Shown here: piece after piece, positions 54,226 through 63,061 of the stretch | How the letters are laid out: each line of letters begins with the position of its first letter | Numbering within the stretch: position 1 is the stretch's first letter | Source of the DNA: Lucifugimonas sp038150225 | GTDB taxonomy: Bacteria > Chloroflexota > Dehalococcoidia > Lucifugimonadales > Lucifugimonadaceae | Length of the DNA: 64,000 bases | NCBI GenBank assembly: GCA_038150225.1 | Contig: JAYQWG010000001.1 | Span: 62,001-126,000, forward strand | Direction: 5' to 3' | The notes under the pieces: model-generated | Seen by the model: only the letters and a program-made list of their open reading frames with translations | What the model was told of the DNA's origin: nothing | Databases searched by the model: none | Translations under genes and position numbers: made by a program

Positions 54226-55131
54226 TTGAACCAGGAACAAGTAGAAACACAAATTCGAGCCAGCATGTCAGAGTTGCTGTCGCTTGCCGGACTAGAGTAT
54301 TCGGGTGATATTGTTCGCGTTGGTGCAACCAGGGTTCATTACCTGAACTACGGTACCCCAAGCGAGTTGCCTCCCATTTTGCTTCTCCACGGCGGTGGTG
54401 CTGGTAGCGCTATTTGGTACCGGCAAATTGCCGAGCTATCGAAAACACGACAGGTGATTGCTCCCGATCATCCAGTTTTCGGACTGTCAGATCAAATTCC
54501 ATTTGAAGAGCCGTTTTTGGACGGCATCGCGGATTACATAGCCGGGTTTATGGACGCCCTGAAAATTGATCGCGTAGATGTGATCGCACTTTCGATGGGT
54601 GGGCAAGGTGCAATTGCTGCCTGTCTGACGTATCCAGAGAGATTTCGACGGCTTGTTCTGATTGGTTCGGCGGGAATGGGAGCTGAATTCCCGCTCGTTT
54701 TCAAACTTAGTCTTGTGCCGTATTTCGGTCGATTGATTACTCGGCCTAACAGGTGGGGACAGGACACCTACTTCAAGACTTTCGAGGTGAAGAACACAGC
54801 GTTTGAAGGTGCCGAAGAGTACAAGCAATACGCCTACGACGTGACACTTTCACAAGGTCACTCAAAGGCAATACGTGAAAGCATTAATTCAATCGCCAAC
54901 TGGTCGGGGCAAGTTAACGTGTTTACGGACGAAGCACTGACGCATCTCGACTTGCCGACGCTCGCTATTTGGGGTGACGAGGACCAGCTATTTCCGGTTT
55001 CACATGCCGAACGGCTGGTCAAACTTGCACCAGACGCGCACTTGGAAATTATCGAAAACGCTGCACACGTTCCGTTACTCGACCACTCTGATCGGGTAAC
55101 GGAGTTGATTACAGAGTTTGTGAATGTTTAG
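54226..55131 (+). CDS. Alpha/beta hydrolase
   Basis: A 301-residue alpha/beta-hydrolase fold protein with oxyanion HGGGAGSAIWYRQI (about residue 55), nucleophile elbow VIALSMGGQGAIAA (Ser near residue 124), Asp in LAIWGDEDQLFPVSHAERL, and His in NAAHVPLLDHSDRV. Cap helices sit after the nucleophile. Such enzymes hydrolyse esters, C-C bonds or haloalkanes; the substrate is unknown. TTG start at 54226. It overlaps the convergent formyl-transferase-like gene by four bases. Confidence 0.87.
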   Translation: MNQEQVETQIRASMSELLSLAGLEYSGDIVRVGATRVHYLNYGTPSELPPILLLHGGGAGSAIWYRQIAELSKTRQVIAPDHPVFGLSDQIPFEEPFLDGIADYIAGFMDALKIDRVDVIALSMGGQGAIAACLTYPERFRRLVLIGSAGMGAEFPLVFKLSLVPYFGRLITRPNRWGQDTYFKTFEVKNTAFEGAEEYKQYAYDVTLSQGHSKAIRESINSIANWSGQVNVFTDEALTHLDLPTLAIWGDEDQLFPVSHAERLVKLAPDAHLEIIENAAHVPLLDHSDRVTELITEFVNV

Positions 55132-56045
55132 CCCAGTCGGTCGCCAACTGAAATATTTTTCGATTCCGCCCATTCAGCGGCGGACTGCTTTGGGGCACCC
55201 TTTTCTCGGACTCTTCCAATCGTTACAGCCCCGTCAGCGGCACTAACAGTGATTCCTGAGTCGGTTATTTCGAGAATTTCTCCAGCTGAGGTGCCTTCCA
55301 AATATGAGCGAGAGGCGTCGTACAAGGAAACGACCGTTTCTCCCGCGACTGTGTTCGCTCCGGGTTGCGGATCGCCACCGCGAATCATATTGAACACAGT
55401 CGAGGAGTCGGCAGACCAGTCGACAGTCACGTCTTTCGCACGGCACCAACCTTCGTAGGTCGCTCCAGATTCGTCCTGGACGTTGCGTGGCGCATTTCCT
55501 TCACGTACTAGGTTTACCGATTCGACCATTGCTTCAACGCCAAGCGGGAAGAGCTTGTTGAAGTAAACGGAGCCTAGGGTTTCGTCGGGACCAATTTCCA
55601 CAGAGACCTGTTTCAGCACCGGACCCGTGTCGAGTCCCTCGTCGGGCCAGAAGATCGTTAGCCCAGTCTCAGTTTCACCGTTGATTATCGGCCAGTTGAT
55701 CGAACTTGGTCCACGGTGTTTTGGGAGCATCGATGGGTGGTACTGGATCGTGCCCAGTGACGGAAAATTGATCATTTCCATCGGAACGATATCGGTCACG
55801 AATGCCATGACGCACAACTCGGGGTCGAGTTCTTTGAATTGATCCACCGCTTCCTGGTCCCGTAGCCGTTTGAAATCTAAGCTCTGGATGCCAAGCTCTT
55901 TCGCTGAGGTAATGACTGGATCGTCTGGGCGACCTTCTTTTGCGCGAGGTGCGAAAACTCCAACTATTTCGTCAGCGTCATTTTGCGCGAGTGCTTCAAG
56001 CACTTTTTGTCCGAATGCCGATTGACCGATCAAGGCGATTCGCAT
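55128..56045 (-). CDS. Formyltetrahydrofolate hydrolase/formyltransferase-like protein (FDH N-terminal type)
   Basis: The 305 residues start MRIALIGQSAFGQKVLEALA and include IQYHPSMLPKHRGPSSINWP with the catalytic His, IFWPDEGLDTGPVLKQVSVE with the Asp, and a C-terminal barrel around GATYEGWCRAKDVTVDWSAD. The pattern is nearer to the hydrolase domain of 10-formyl-THF dehydrogenase (ALDH1L-type) than to methionyl-tRNA formyltransferase, whose NxH is replaced by QYH. It probably cleaves or transfers formyl groups from 10-formyl-THF, adding to the folate genes at 38.6-41.3 kb. Confidence 0.82.
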   Translation of the reverse strand: MRIALIGQSAFGQKVLEALAQNDADEIVGVFAPRAKEGRPDDPVITSAKELGIQSLDFKRLRDQEAVDQFKELDPELCVMAFVTDIVPMEMINFPSLGTIQYHPSMLPKHRGPSSINWPIINGETETGLTIFWPDEGLDTGPVLKQVSVEIGPDETLGSVYFNKLFPLGVEAMVESVNLVREGNAPRNVQDESGATYEGWCRAKDVTVDWSADSSTVFNMIRGGDPQPGANTVAGETVVSLYDASRSYLEGTSAGEILEITDSGITVSAADGAVTIGRVREKGAPKQSAAEWAESKNISVGDRLG

Positions 56046-56162
56046 GTTCTACCCCGTGAAGCTGTGATTGTTTCTGCCGCTATTTCTAACACGAACCACG
56101 TGGCAACAACGGCGATATGATTGAGTTATTCAAGTTTCAATTCACGTTTTTGGAGATAACTA

Positions 56163-56597
56163 TTGACCGGAGAAAACGGCGGTGCGAGTGACGGCGGGCA
56201 GGCAGATATTGGCTTCCCTCCAAAGACTGCTGACGAGTTTTTCCAGCGCGGGTTGAAAAATGCTCGACTTGGATTCCCGGACAAAGCTGCTGAGGATTTT
56301 GAGGAAGCAGCGTGGCTGGACCCTGACAATCCCGAAATTCAATTCAACCTTGGAACCGCTTATCTTTCGATTGGGGATTTCGAGCAAGCGATAGTCAACT
56401 TCACTCGATCTATCGAGTTAAAACCTGGCAACCCTGATTACTACGGGAACCGGGCGGTCGCACATGCCGCAATTGGTGAAGACGAAAAATCAGATAGCGA
56501 CGTTGCGGAGGCGATCAAGTACGGCGCTCCACCCGATGGATTGGCAACTGTCATCGACTACGTGAAAAACAAGCGTAGTGCCGAAGGCGGGTTTTAG
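56163..56597 (+). CDS. TPR-repeat protein
   Basis: About 144 residues in three TPR-like units (DEFFQRGLKNARLGFPDKAA, IQFNLGTAYLSIGDFEQAIV, PDYYGNRAVAHAAIGEDEKS), with a glycine-rich N terminus and no membrane segment. TPR solenoids mediate protein contacts; no partner can be named. The start is TTG at 56163, supported by GGAG seven bases upstream. It converges on the MerR gene with a three-base gap. Confidence 0.8.
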   Translation: MTGENGGASDGGQADIGFPPKTADEFFQRGLKNARLGFPDKAAEDFEEAAWLDPDNPEIQFNLGTAYLSIGDFEQAIVNFTRSIELKPGNPDYYGNRAVAHAAIGEDEKSDSDVAEAIKYGAPPDGLATVIDYVKNKRSAEGGF

Positions 56598-56600
56598 AGC

Positions 56601-57302
56601 CTATTCGCTCAGGCTCCGCCAGTTCGGCATTGCTTCGTCAAGTTGCAAGCTACGTAAGTATGAGCGAACGGTGCTGAATGCGTTTGCAACGTTAACTGGA
56701 GCAGTGTCAGCACTTGAATTTCGTGACGAGTTCAGGTGCTCTGCTAGAAATACCGCTTCAGCCTTGGAGAGCGGCTCGTACTCGGCATGACGCTCTAAGA
56801 CTTCGTACGAAACCCCGTTTTCGAGGAGTCGAGCGAAACCCCTCGCTGCACCAAGATCCCTTCGGTCATGGGCTGGATTTCCATCAGGGTCGCGCCTTGG
56901 GGACCTGACGAGCCCGGCTTCGAGCAGTCTGTCGTATGCCTCACGGCTCAAGCCACTCGCAGAAACGAAATCGTCAACCGGGATTGGACCAGTTGGTAGG
57001 TCAGAGCTCTGCCGTGAATCCGAGGATGATTTTGAAAACCTGGAACCTGGATCCCCCGAAACAATCTGCTTGATCGCAGCGAGGTTGAGTCCTTCGGATT
57101 GGAGCTTCTTGATTTCTTCGATTTGTCGAACGTAATCGACTGAATAGAGCGCGCGGGTCTTACTGACTTTTTCGGGCTGAGGAAGAACTCCGAAACGTAC
57201 GTAGTAGTTGATTGCCGCGGTCGACAAGCCTGTTCGACGAGACAACTCACCAACGAGGATTTTTTCCTCGGAGTTGGCGGGTATTTGTCCGGTCGAAGTC
57301 AC
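56601..57302 (-). CDS. MerR-family transcriptional regulator
   Basis: The 233 residues begin with a winged helix-turn-helix (LVGELSRRTGLSTAAINYYV), the MerR RFGVLP wing and the RALYSVDYVRQIEEIKKLQS linker helix. A second, longer C-terminal half (FVSASGLSREAYDRLLEAGL, then GAARGFARLLENGVSYEVLE) looks like a further MerR-like or ligand domain. It lies downstream of the ABC-2 exporter genes on the same strand and could regulate them. No metal-binding cysteines are evident. Confidence 0.82.
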   Translation of the reverse strand: MTSTGQIPANSEEKILVGELSRRTGLSTAAINYYVRFGVLPQPEKVSKTRALYSVDYVRQIEEIKKLQSEGLNLAAIKQIVSGDPGSRFSKSSSDSRQSSDLPTGPIPVDDFVSASGLSREAYDRLLEAGLVRSPRRDPDGNPAHDRRDLGAARGFARLLENGVSYEVLERHAEYEPLSKAEAVFLAEHLNSSRNSSADTAPVNVANAFSTVRSYLRSLQLDEAMPNWRSLSE

Positions 57303-57472
57303 GTATGAGAATTTGCGGCTGATCTACGAAATCCAGTTAGAAGTCGCAGGCGTATTGAATTACATGGAGCGGGTTACTCAACCGGAACCGTGCACTGGGA
57401 GAGTAGCTCGCTCCTATGTGTTTAATCGTTCAGGGAGGGAAGCTTACCCGAAGTTCTGGCCGGTTGACCGCC

Positions 57473-58585
57473 CTATTCCCACTTGAACAGTCTTGTCGCG
57501 ATTACGAACGAAATTGCTATCCAGATTGCAAGTCCGATCAGCTCATTGCCCTGCGTGGTGATCGAATCACCCTGAACCGCGATCGCTCTCATCCCATCCG
57601 CCAGGTAAGTAAGTGGTAAGTACTGGGCGAATCCGACTACCCATTCAGGCATTATCGAAAGCGGGAAGAAGACTCCCGAGAGGAACATCATCGGCATAGA
57701 AATGATGTTTGCGATAGGTGCTGCCGTTTCTTCGCTCTTTGCCCACCCTGATATCGCCAACCCAACTGCGATAAACAGCGCACCACCAAGTAATGCGAGG
57801 ATCGTCAGGTCGAACCATGCTCCCAGTCTTCCCTGGCCAACAGTTACGCCCAGAACCAACGAGCCGACTATCACCAGTACGTAGGTTTGAAGAATGACAA
57901 CAATCGCTTTGGTTGTCAGCTGACCAGCCAGGAAGTGCGAAGCTCCGATCGGAGTTGCCTTCAGGCGACGTAGAACACCTTGCGATTTGAACCTAACAAG
58001 AGTGAAGACGACAGTGAACAGGCCTGTCTGCATGATTGCCATTGCGGCAATTCCCGGGATTAGCCAGCCTTTGAAGCCCTGCCCTTGACCTTCGATGAAC
58101 GACTCCGAAATCCAGATATTGTTCTCTACCCGGTATTCGTCAGGTACTTGAGCGACTTGCTTGAACACCGCATCGGTCACTTGACCAACTACGGTGGCAA
58201 TCACAGCTCGTTCTTGCTGGAACCGTTCGTCATAGGTGATTTCGATCGTCGCAAACTCACCTGGCACGCCAAAGTTCTCTGGGATGACAATTACCGCTTT
58301 CGAGTTTCCGAATTCGAGCTCTTCCATCAACTCGTCATGGGAGCCGAGCGTGACGCTTAGAACCTCTTGATCGTCGGTGCCGCCAAGCGCTTGAACCAAT
58401 CCTTCGGACGCGGGATTTCCGGCGCGATCGACTATCCCAACATTAGGTGAGTTGTACCGTTCGAAATTCATGATTCCGAAGATCAGCATGATGAGCAGCG
58501 GGAAGAACAGCGCCCAGAACAACGCCTGCCGGTTGCGGAAATACATTTTTAGCGATGCGACGGTGAGGGCTACGTAAAGTTTCAT
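57473..58585 (-). CDS. ABC-2 type transporter permease
   Basis: The 370-residue permease has one N-terminal membrane segment (QALFWALFFPLLIMLIFGIM), a large external domain to about residue 170, and five more segments with the ABC-2 pattern TGLFTVVFTLVRFKSQGVLR and MFLSGVFFPLSIMPEWVVGF. It pairs with the ATPase two bases upstream to form an exporter of unknown drug, lipid or polyketide-like substrate. The external domain fits the DrrB/YhfA-type ABC-2 proteins. Confidence 0.87.
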   Translation of the reverse strand: MKLYVALTVASLKMYFRNRQALFWALFFPLLIMLIFGIMNFERYNSPNVGIVDRAGNPASEGLVQALGGTDDQEVLSVTLGSHDELMEELEFGNSKAVIVIPENFGVPGEFATIEITYDERFQQERAVIATVVGQVTDAVFKQVAQVPDEYRVENNIWISESFIEGQGQGFKGWLIPGIAAMAIMQTGLFTVVFTLVRFKSQGVLRRLKATPIGASHFLAGQLTTKAIVVILQTYVLVIVGSLVLGVTVGQGRLGAWFDLTILALLGGALFIAVGLAISGWAKSEETAAPIANIISMPMMFLSGVFFPLSIMPEWVVGFAQYLPLTYLADGMRAIAVQGDSITTQGNELIGLAIWIAISFVIATRLFKWE

Positions 58586-58587
58586 GA

Positions 58588-59355
58588 TTAGTCCCTCAAC
58601 TCGTGACCGGTCAGATTCAGGAAGACATCATCTAACGTTGCTTCCCTAGCGCGTTTCTGCGGTTTGAAACCCGTTTCGAGTAGTTGGTCGATCAGGGCAT
58701 CGGGGGTGTCGAGCGCGACGATCTGTCCGTTTTCAACGATCGCGATGCGATCGCAGAGTTCCTCGGCTTCTTCCATGTAATGGGTGGTAAGGACGATGGT
58801 CGAACCACCAGACTGAATATCCTGGATCAACGCCCAAAGTGATCTGCGGGCTTGTGGGTCGAGTCCGGTAGTTGGTTCGTCCAGGAAAAGTACGACTGGG
58901 TCATTCACCAGAGCGACGGCAATCGAGAGTCGCTGTTTTTGACCGCCCGATAACTCCTTGTATTTCGCGCCCTTGCGCTGGGCGAGGCCAACTCTGCCAA
59001 GGATTTCGACTGGATCGACCTTTGCGTTATACAGACGGGCGTAGAGATCGACGATCTCAGCGAGGTTCAAGTTGTCGAAGAAGGCGTTCTGTTGGAGCTG
59101 TACTCCAATGATCGACTTAATGGCAGTCGGATCTTCTTTGACATTGATCCCGTTGATGAACGCTTCGCCAGAATCCGCTTCTCGCATACCTTCGAGAATC
59201 TCGACCGTAGTCGTTTTGCCCGCACCGTTGGGACCCAGCATTCCGAACACTTCGCCGCGTTTTACTTCGAATGAAATACCCGCCACGGCTTCTATGTCGT
59301 CGTATCGCTTCTTGAGGTTTTGTGCGACCAGCACAGGGTCGGTGATGACTGTCAT
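58588..59355 (-). CDS. ABC-2 type transporter ATP-binding protein
   Basis: The 255 residues show Walker A MLGPNGAGKTTTVEILEGMR, Q-loop VQLQQNAFFD, signature YKELSGGQKQRLSIAVAL, Walker B VVLFLDEPTTGLDPQARR and the switch His in VLTTHYMEEAEELC. It is the DrrA/CcmA-like class that drives ABC-2 exporters. It precedes the permease gene with a two-base gap; the MerR regulator follows. Confidence 0.93.
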   Translation of the reverse strand: MTVITDPVLVAQNLKKRYDDIEAVAGISFEVKRGEVFGMLGPNGAGKTTTVEILEGMREADSGEAFINGINVKEDPTAIKSIIGVQLQQNAFFDNLNLAEIVDLYARLYNAKVDPVEILGRVGLAQRKGAKYKELSGGQKQRLSIAVALVNDPVVLFLDEPTTGLDPQARRSLWALIQDIQSGGSTIVLTTHYMEEAEELCDRIAIVENGQIVALDTPDALIDQLLETGFKPQKRAREATLDDVFLNLTGHELRD

Positions 59356-59506
59356 TTAGACGAATCCAACTTTCAAATTGGAATTGAGTGATCGAGTTTT
59401 TGGATCGCCACGATGGTGGTGGCATCGGGGTAGAATTCGCACCCTCGTTGGTACGGGTTGACCAGACAAGTGTATTCAACCCATTTGACCAGAAGGTGCA
59501 TAAATC

Positions 59507-60526
59507 TTGAGTTTTGAATACGTAAAGTTTGGGACTGCCGGGGTGAAGATCTCGCCGATGGCGTTGGGTCTCGGGTTTCGAGGACAGTACGACCAGGATG
59601 ACGCTGAACGGGTGATTCTCACGGCAATCGATTCTGGGATCAACCTGATCGACTGCGCCAATGTTTACGGATTCATGGACGATCGCCGAAATATTGGACG
59701 GTCTGAAGAAACACTCGGTCGCGTGCTTAAGGGTCGTCGAGACGATCTCGTAATCACCTCCAAGGTCTTTAGTCCGATCGGTCCGGGACCGAACGACTCA
59801 GGAGCGTCTCGTTATCACATCATGCGAGAGATCGACCGGTCACTAACTCGACTTGATACCGATCACGTCGATGTCTACATCTTCCACGGCGTCGAAGACA
59901 TGAGCTTGTTCGAAGAACAATTCCGCACCATGGAAGACCTGATTGACGCCGGAAAAATCCGTTACGTCGGTGTGAGCAACTTCCAGGCGTGGCAAATAAT
60001 GCAGGCACTGCGCGTGCAGGAACGAATCAACGCACAGCCGCTGATTACAGTTCAAAATCCGTACTCATTGATGAACCGGACCCAGGAAGACGAACTTTTC
60101 CCGATGCTTCGAGAAACTGGCGTTGGACTCATGGCTTACAGCCCTCTCGGGGTCGGACTATTGAGCGGAACGTATCGACCTGACGAGGTACCTGATGAGT
60201 CAACTTTGTGGGGTTCACGCCGTAAGGGACGAATTGCTACGTACATGCAAGGTCGTGCAGCGAAAGTAATTGCTGCTGTTGATGAAGTAGCACAGGAGCT
60301 TGGCGCGACGATGCCGCAGGTCGCTATGGCATGGGTGATGTCACATCCTGAAGTGACCGTTGCATTATCGGGCGCAGACACAGTCGAGCAAATGAAAGAT
60401 GTAGCTGGGGCAATAGAGCTCACGCTGCCTGCGGATGCAATCTCGAAATTGAACGATGTTTCATACGGCATGCGAGCCGTGCTCGACGGTGCACCAGAAG
60501 ATGTTCCCGACGATTTGGAAGATTAG
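59507..60526 (+). CDS. Aldo/keto reductase
   Basis: The TIM-barrel oxidoreductase (339 residues) begins MSFEYVKFGTAGVKISPMAL and has the catalytic tetrad pattern DCANVYGF (Tyr), VITSKVF (Lys) and DVYIFHGVED (His), plus RYVGVSNFQAWQIMQALRVQ and VALSGADTVEQMKDV for NADPH binding. Substrate unknown; the sequence is of the AKR family found with sugar and aldehyde metabolism. TTG start; a palindromic repeat array follows. Confidence 0.9.
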   Translation: MSFEYVKFGTAGVKISPMALGLGFRGQYDQDDAERVILTAIDSGINLIDCANVYGFMDDRRNIGRSEETLGRVLKGRRDDLVITSKVFSPIGPGPNDSGASRYHIMREIDRSLTRLDTDHVDVYIFHGVEDMSLFEEQFRTMEDLIDAGKIRYVGVSNFQAWQIMQALRVQERINAQPLITVQNPYSLMNRTQEDELFPMLRETGVGLMAYSPLGVGLLSGTYRPDEVPDESTLWGSRRKGRIATYMQGRAAKVIAAVDEVAQELGATMPQVAMAWVMSHPEVTVALSGADTVEQMKDVAGAIELTLPADAISKLNDVSYGMRAVLDGAPEDVPDDLED

Positions 60527-60561
60527 GCGGGGTAACCAAGTTCGGGATGACAACGAACGAT

Positions 60562-60768
60562 CCCCTTTCCGGACTGGAAGGGGTTAGGGGTAGGAGCATC
60601 TGACCCAAGGGCACCTCGATTTCAGTCCTCTCACCCGGATTGGGGGAGAGTTAGAGAGGGGGAGACTCCTAGCCGAGTTCCGATTTATCGGGGACGAGCG
60701 CGAAATCACAACCAAATCCCCCTTCCGGACTGGAAGGGGTCAGGGGTAGGAGAATCGGACCCAAGGGC
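60562..60768. repeat. Array of palindromic repeats (two direct copies of a 51-bp element plus other palindromes)
   Basis: Two near-identical units, 60562-60612 and 60718-60768, each read CCCCTTTCCGGACTGGAAGG (second copy CCCCCTTCCGG...) then GGTTAGGGGTAGGAG and end ACCCAAGGGC; the first half is itself palindromic. Between them lie a CTCTCACCC/GGGGGAGAG palindrome and a CCGATTTATCGGGG hairpin. These are REP/MITE-type dispersed elements in the gap between two genes. Confidence 0.75.
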
Positions 60769-60797
60769 GAATGCCCGCCCGGTCCAATAACGCACTT

Positions 60798-61559
60798 ATG
60801 AAAGTACTTCTTGCTGGCGGATCTGGAATGGTTGGATCCTTCATAACTCCATATTTGAAAGAAAAGCACGAACTCCGTGTACTTGATCTTGCTGAACCAC
60901 AGCATGATGGCGTCGACTTCGTAAAAGGTTCTGTTACTGATCCAGAAGCTATCGAACGTGCAATCGATGGAATGGACGCGTTCATCTGGCTGGTGATGCG
61001 AAGTCCTCAGGGCGGAACTGTGACCGACCAGGACTTGAAGGTCATTCGCGAGAACTACGAAGTGAACTGTCTTGGACTCCACACGTTCCTGTGGTTGGCA
61101 CAAGGCAAAGGTTTGACCCGTGGTGTGTACACGAGCTCAATGAGCGTGCATTACCGTGCCAGAGATTATTTCCACTCAGAAGAAGATATTCCCCTCGATA
61201 CGCCAAGTGCGTATGGGCTCAGTAAAGGGTTTGGTGAGGGCATTTGCAACTATTTCGCGCAATGGTTCGATATGAGCATTGTTGCGTTGCGAATCACGGG
61301 ACCTCGCAAACGCGAAGCTTATATCGAGGAGCGAATGAACCCGATGCTGGATCGTCCGGATGGCTCAAAGCCGCTGTTCGTAACTGATGAAGAAGACCTC
61401 GCTCGTGCGTACTTGGCAGCTCTCGACAATGTTCAAATCGGACATGGCAGGTTCGATCCAGTTTTCATCGCCGGTGACGAAAACGAGCAAGACCACAACC
61501 TGTCAAAGGCAAAACGCCTACTCGGCTGGGAGCCAAAGTCGCACTTGATCGTGGATTAG
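60798..61559 (+). CDS. NAD(P)-dependent epimerase/dehydratase (extended SDR)
   Basis: Starting at ATG 60798 the protein reads MKVLLAGGSGMVGSFITPYL, the GxxGxxG-type nucleotide site. It continues with YTSSMSVHYRAR, the catalytic YGLSK in SAYGLSKGFGEGICNYFA (YxxxK, about residue 140), and VALRITGPRKREAY, ending with ERMNPMLDRPDGSKPLFVTD and a KRLLGWEPKS tail. An in-frame ATG at 60771 lies within the flanking repeat's end and is less likely. Probably a nucleotide-sugar epimerase or dehydratase of unknown substrate. Confidence 0.85.
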   Translation: MKVLLAGGSGMVGSFITPYLKEKHELRVLDLAEPQHDGVDFVKGSVTDPEAIERAIDGMDAFIWLVMRSPQGGTVTDQDLKVIRENYEVNCLGLHTFLWLAQGKGLTRGVYTSSMSVHYRARDYFHSEEDIPLDTPSAYGLSKGFGEGICNYFAQWFDMSIVALRITGPRKREAYIEERMNPMLDRPDGSKPLFVTDEEDLARAYLAALDNVQIGHGRFDPVFIAGDENEQDHNLSKAKRLLGWEPKSHLIVD

Positions 61560-61562
61560 ACT

Positions 61563-62906
61563 CTACAACCGCACTCGCCAGGCTATTAGGGCTGAGAGGA
61601 TGCGGACAGACGCCATTCCCAGGAAAACCCACTCCCAGGGAGCTCCTGCTGCGTCGAGGAAGATGGCAAAAATGATCGCCTGGGCACCTGCGTAAACGTA
61701 GCCATGCCCGTCCAAAACACCTGAGGCGGTGCCCGCGTATTTCTTGCCTGCCAGATCGACGACCAACGTCGCAGTCATAGACATACTCATGGCGAAGGCA
61801 CCGACGAACAGGAGGGCGGCTCCAGCGTAAATATTGGTTGCAGGAACCAGTGCTAACCCAATTAATGCTCCCGCCGAGATCAACGCTGACGCAGCGACCA
61901 TCGGGCTTCTTCGTCCTCCCAGAAGCACGTCTGATATCCAGCCGGAAACCAGCGGGGCTGTGAGGTATCCGACCGGGATTGCGACTGTGACCAGAGCTGT
62001 CGATTCGATCGAAAGCCGAGCTTCTTCGAAGTAGTAAAGCGGTGCCCAGGTAGTGAGTCCGTAGCGAACGACGTTCTCGAGTCCCTTGATGTGCGATGTG
62101 GCGACGAATCGCCAGTCGGACATTAGCGATTTGTAGGGAGTGAGGAAGGATTCGGAGGTGGTGGACCTTGACCCTTCGACCCGTTCGGCATGCTCAGGAT
62201 GAGGGTTGCGTGTCTCCTTCGACGAGCTCAGGATGACATTTGAATTTTGGTCCGCAGCGTTAGTCAGCAAATTCGATTCAGGAAGTTCTGGAAATCCCTT
62301 GTCAGATGGACGGTCTCGAACTCGCCAGAAGAGAATTAGCGCTGCCGGAATCATCAGCAAAGGTGGATACCTGAACGCTGCTCGCCATCCAAACTCACCT
62401 GCGGTCCAGCCGGTCACGAGCCACATGACAAGCATGGCAGTTCCGGCTGAAACGCCAACCAAACCCATCACTCGTCCGCGGTGTTTACGTTCCCACCACT
62501 GGGCGAGCATCCCAATACCAGGCGACCACGCGGTCGCGTTTACGAATCCGTTTAATGCCCAGGGAACTGCGATCGTCGCAAGAGAGTTTCCAAAGCTTGT
62601 TGCCCAGTTGAGGGCGACTGATCCTACGGCCCCGACCAGCAGCAAAATGCGGTATCCATAAACCTCGGCAAGACGGCCGTGGGTCATGTCGCCAATGGCG
62701 AATCCCCATAACAGGCAAGCGTTGATAATTCCTATTTCAACGTGACTGAACGCGAGGTCTTCACGAATCAGTGGACCGGTGGGCCAGTGGTTGAACCGAC
62801 CCATGTAAACGAACAAGTAGAAGAACGCGTAAGTGAACAGAACGCGCTGCTGCCACGAACGAAAGTAGTTCGACTCTGTTGTTCGGTGACCCTCTGAATC
62901 TTGCAC
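61563..62906 (-). CDS. MFS transporter (OPA/organophosphate-like) with a repeat inserted in frame
   Basis: The 447-residue carrier has 12 membrane segments with TYAFFYLFVYMGRFNHWPTG at the start and GDMTHGRLAEVYGYRILLLV after segment 2. A long hydrophilic central loop (about residues 205-258) separates the two halves. That loop includes SSSKETRNPHPEHAERVEG, encoded by the dispersed repeat at 62172-62238. The frame is kept. The pattern resembles the OPA/anion transporter branch, but the substrate is unknown. Confidence 0.83.
   Translation of the reverse strand: MQDSEGHRTTESNYFRSWQQRVLFTYAFFYLFVYMGRFNHWPTGPLIREDLAFSHVEIGIINACLLWGFAIGDMTHGRLAEVYGYRILLLVGAVGSVALNWATSFGNSLATIAVPWALNGFVNATAWSPGIGMLAQWWERKHRGRVMGLVGVSAGTAMLVMWLVTGWTAGEFGWRAAFRYPPLLMIPAALILFWRVRDRPSDKGFPELPESNLLTNAADQNSNVILSSSKETRNPHPEHAERVEGSRSTTSESFLTPYKSLMSDWRFVATSHIKGLENVVRYGLTTWAPLYYFEEARLSIESTALVTVAIPVGYLTAPLVSGWISDVLLGGRRSPMVAASALISAGALIGLALVPATNIYAGAALLFVGAFAMSMSMTATLVVDLAGKKYAGTASGVLDGHGYVYAGAQAIIFAIFLDAAGAPWEWVFLGMASVRILSALIAWRVRL
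62172..62238. repeat. Pair of CCTTCGAC...CTCAGGATGA repeat units inside a coding gene
   Basis: Two units sit in direct orientation: CCCTTCGACCCGTTCGGC continuing to ATGCTCAGGATGAGGG at about 62172-62205, and CTCCTTCGACGAGCTCAGG plus ATGACAT at about 62214-62238. A third single unit is at 4452-4474. They encode part of the central loop of the MFS protein. Confidence 0.75.
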
Positions 62907-63061
62907 GCCCGAAATATACGTGCCTCCCGATTAGCTGAGTGTTGATTTCGTTGAGGTGTTTCAGTCGTTAGCGGTTCAGCGTACTATTCGGGCGCACCGC
63001 CAATGGCGGGAAAGAATGAAAGCTGTGCGCCTGAAGTGCGCATCCACGGAGCGAGTACCAA

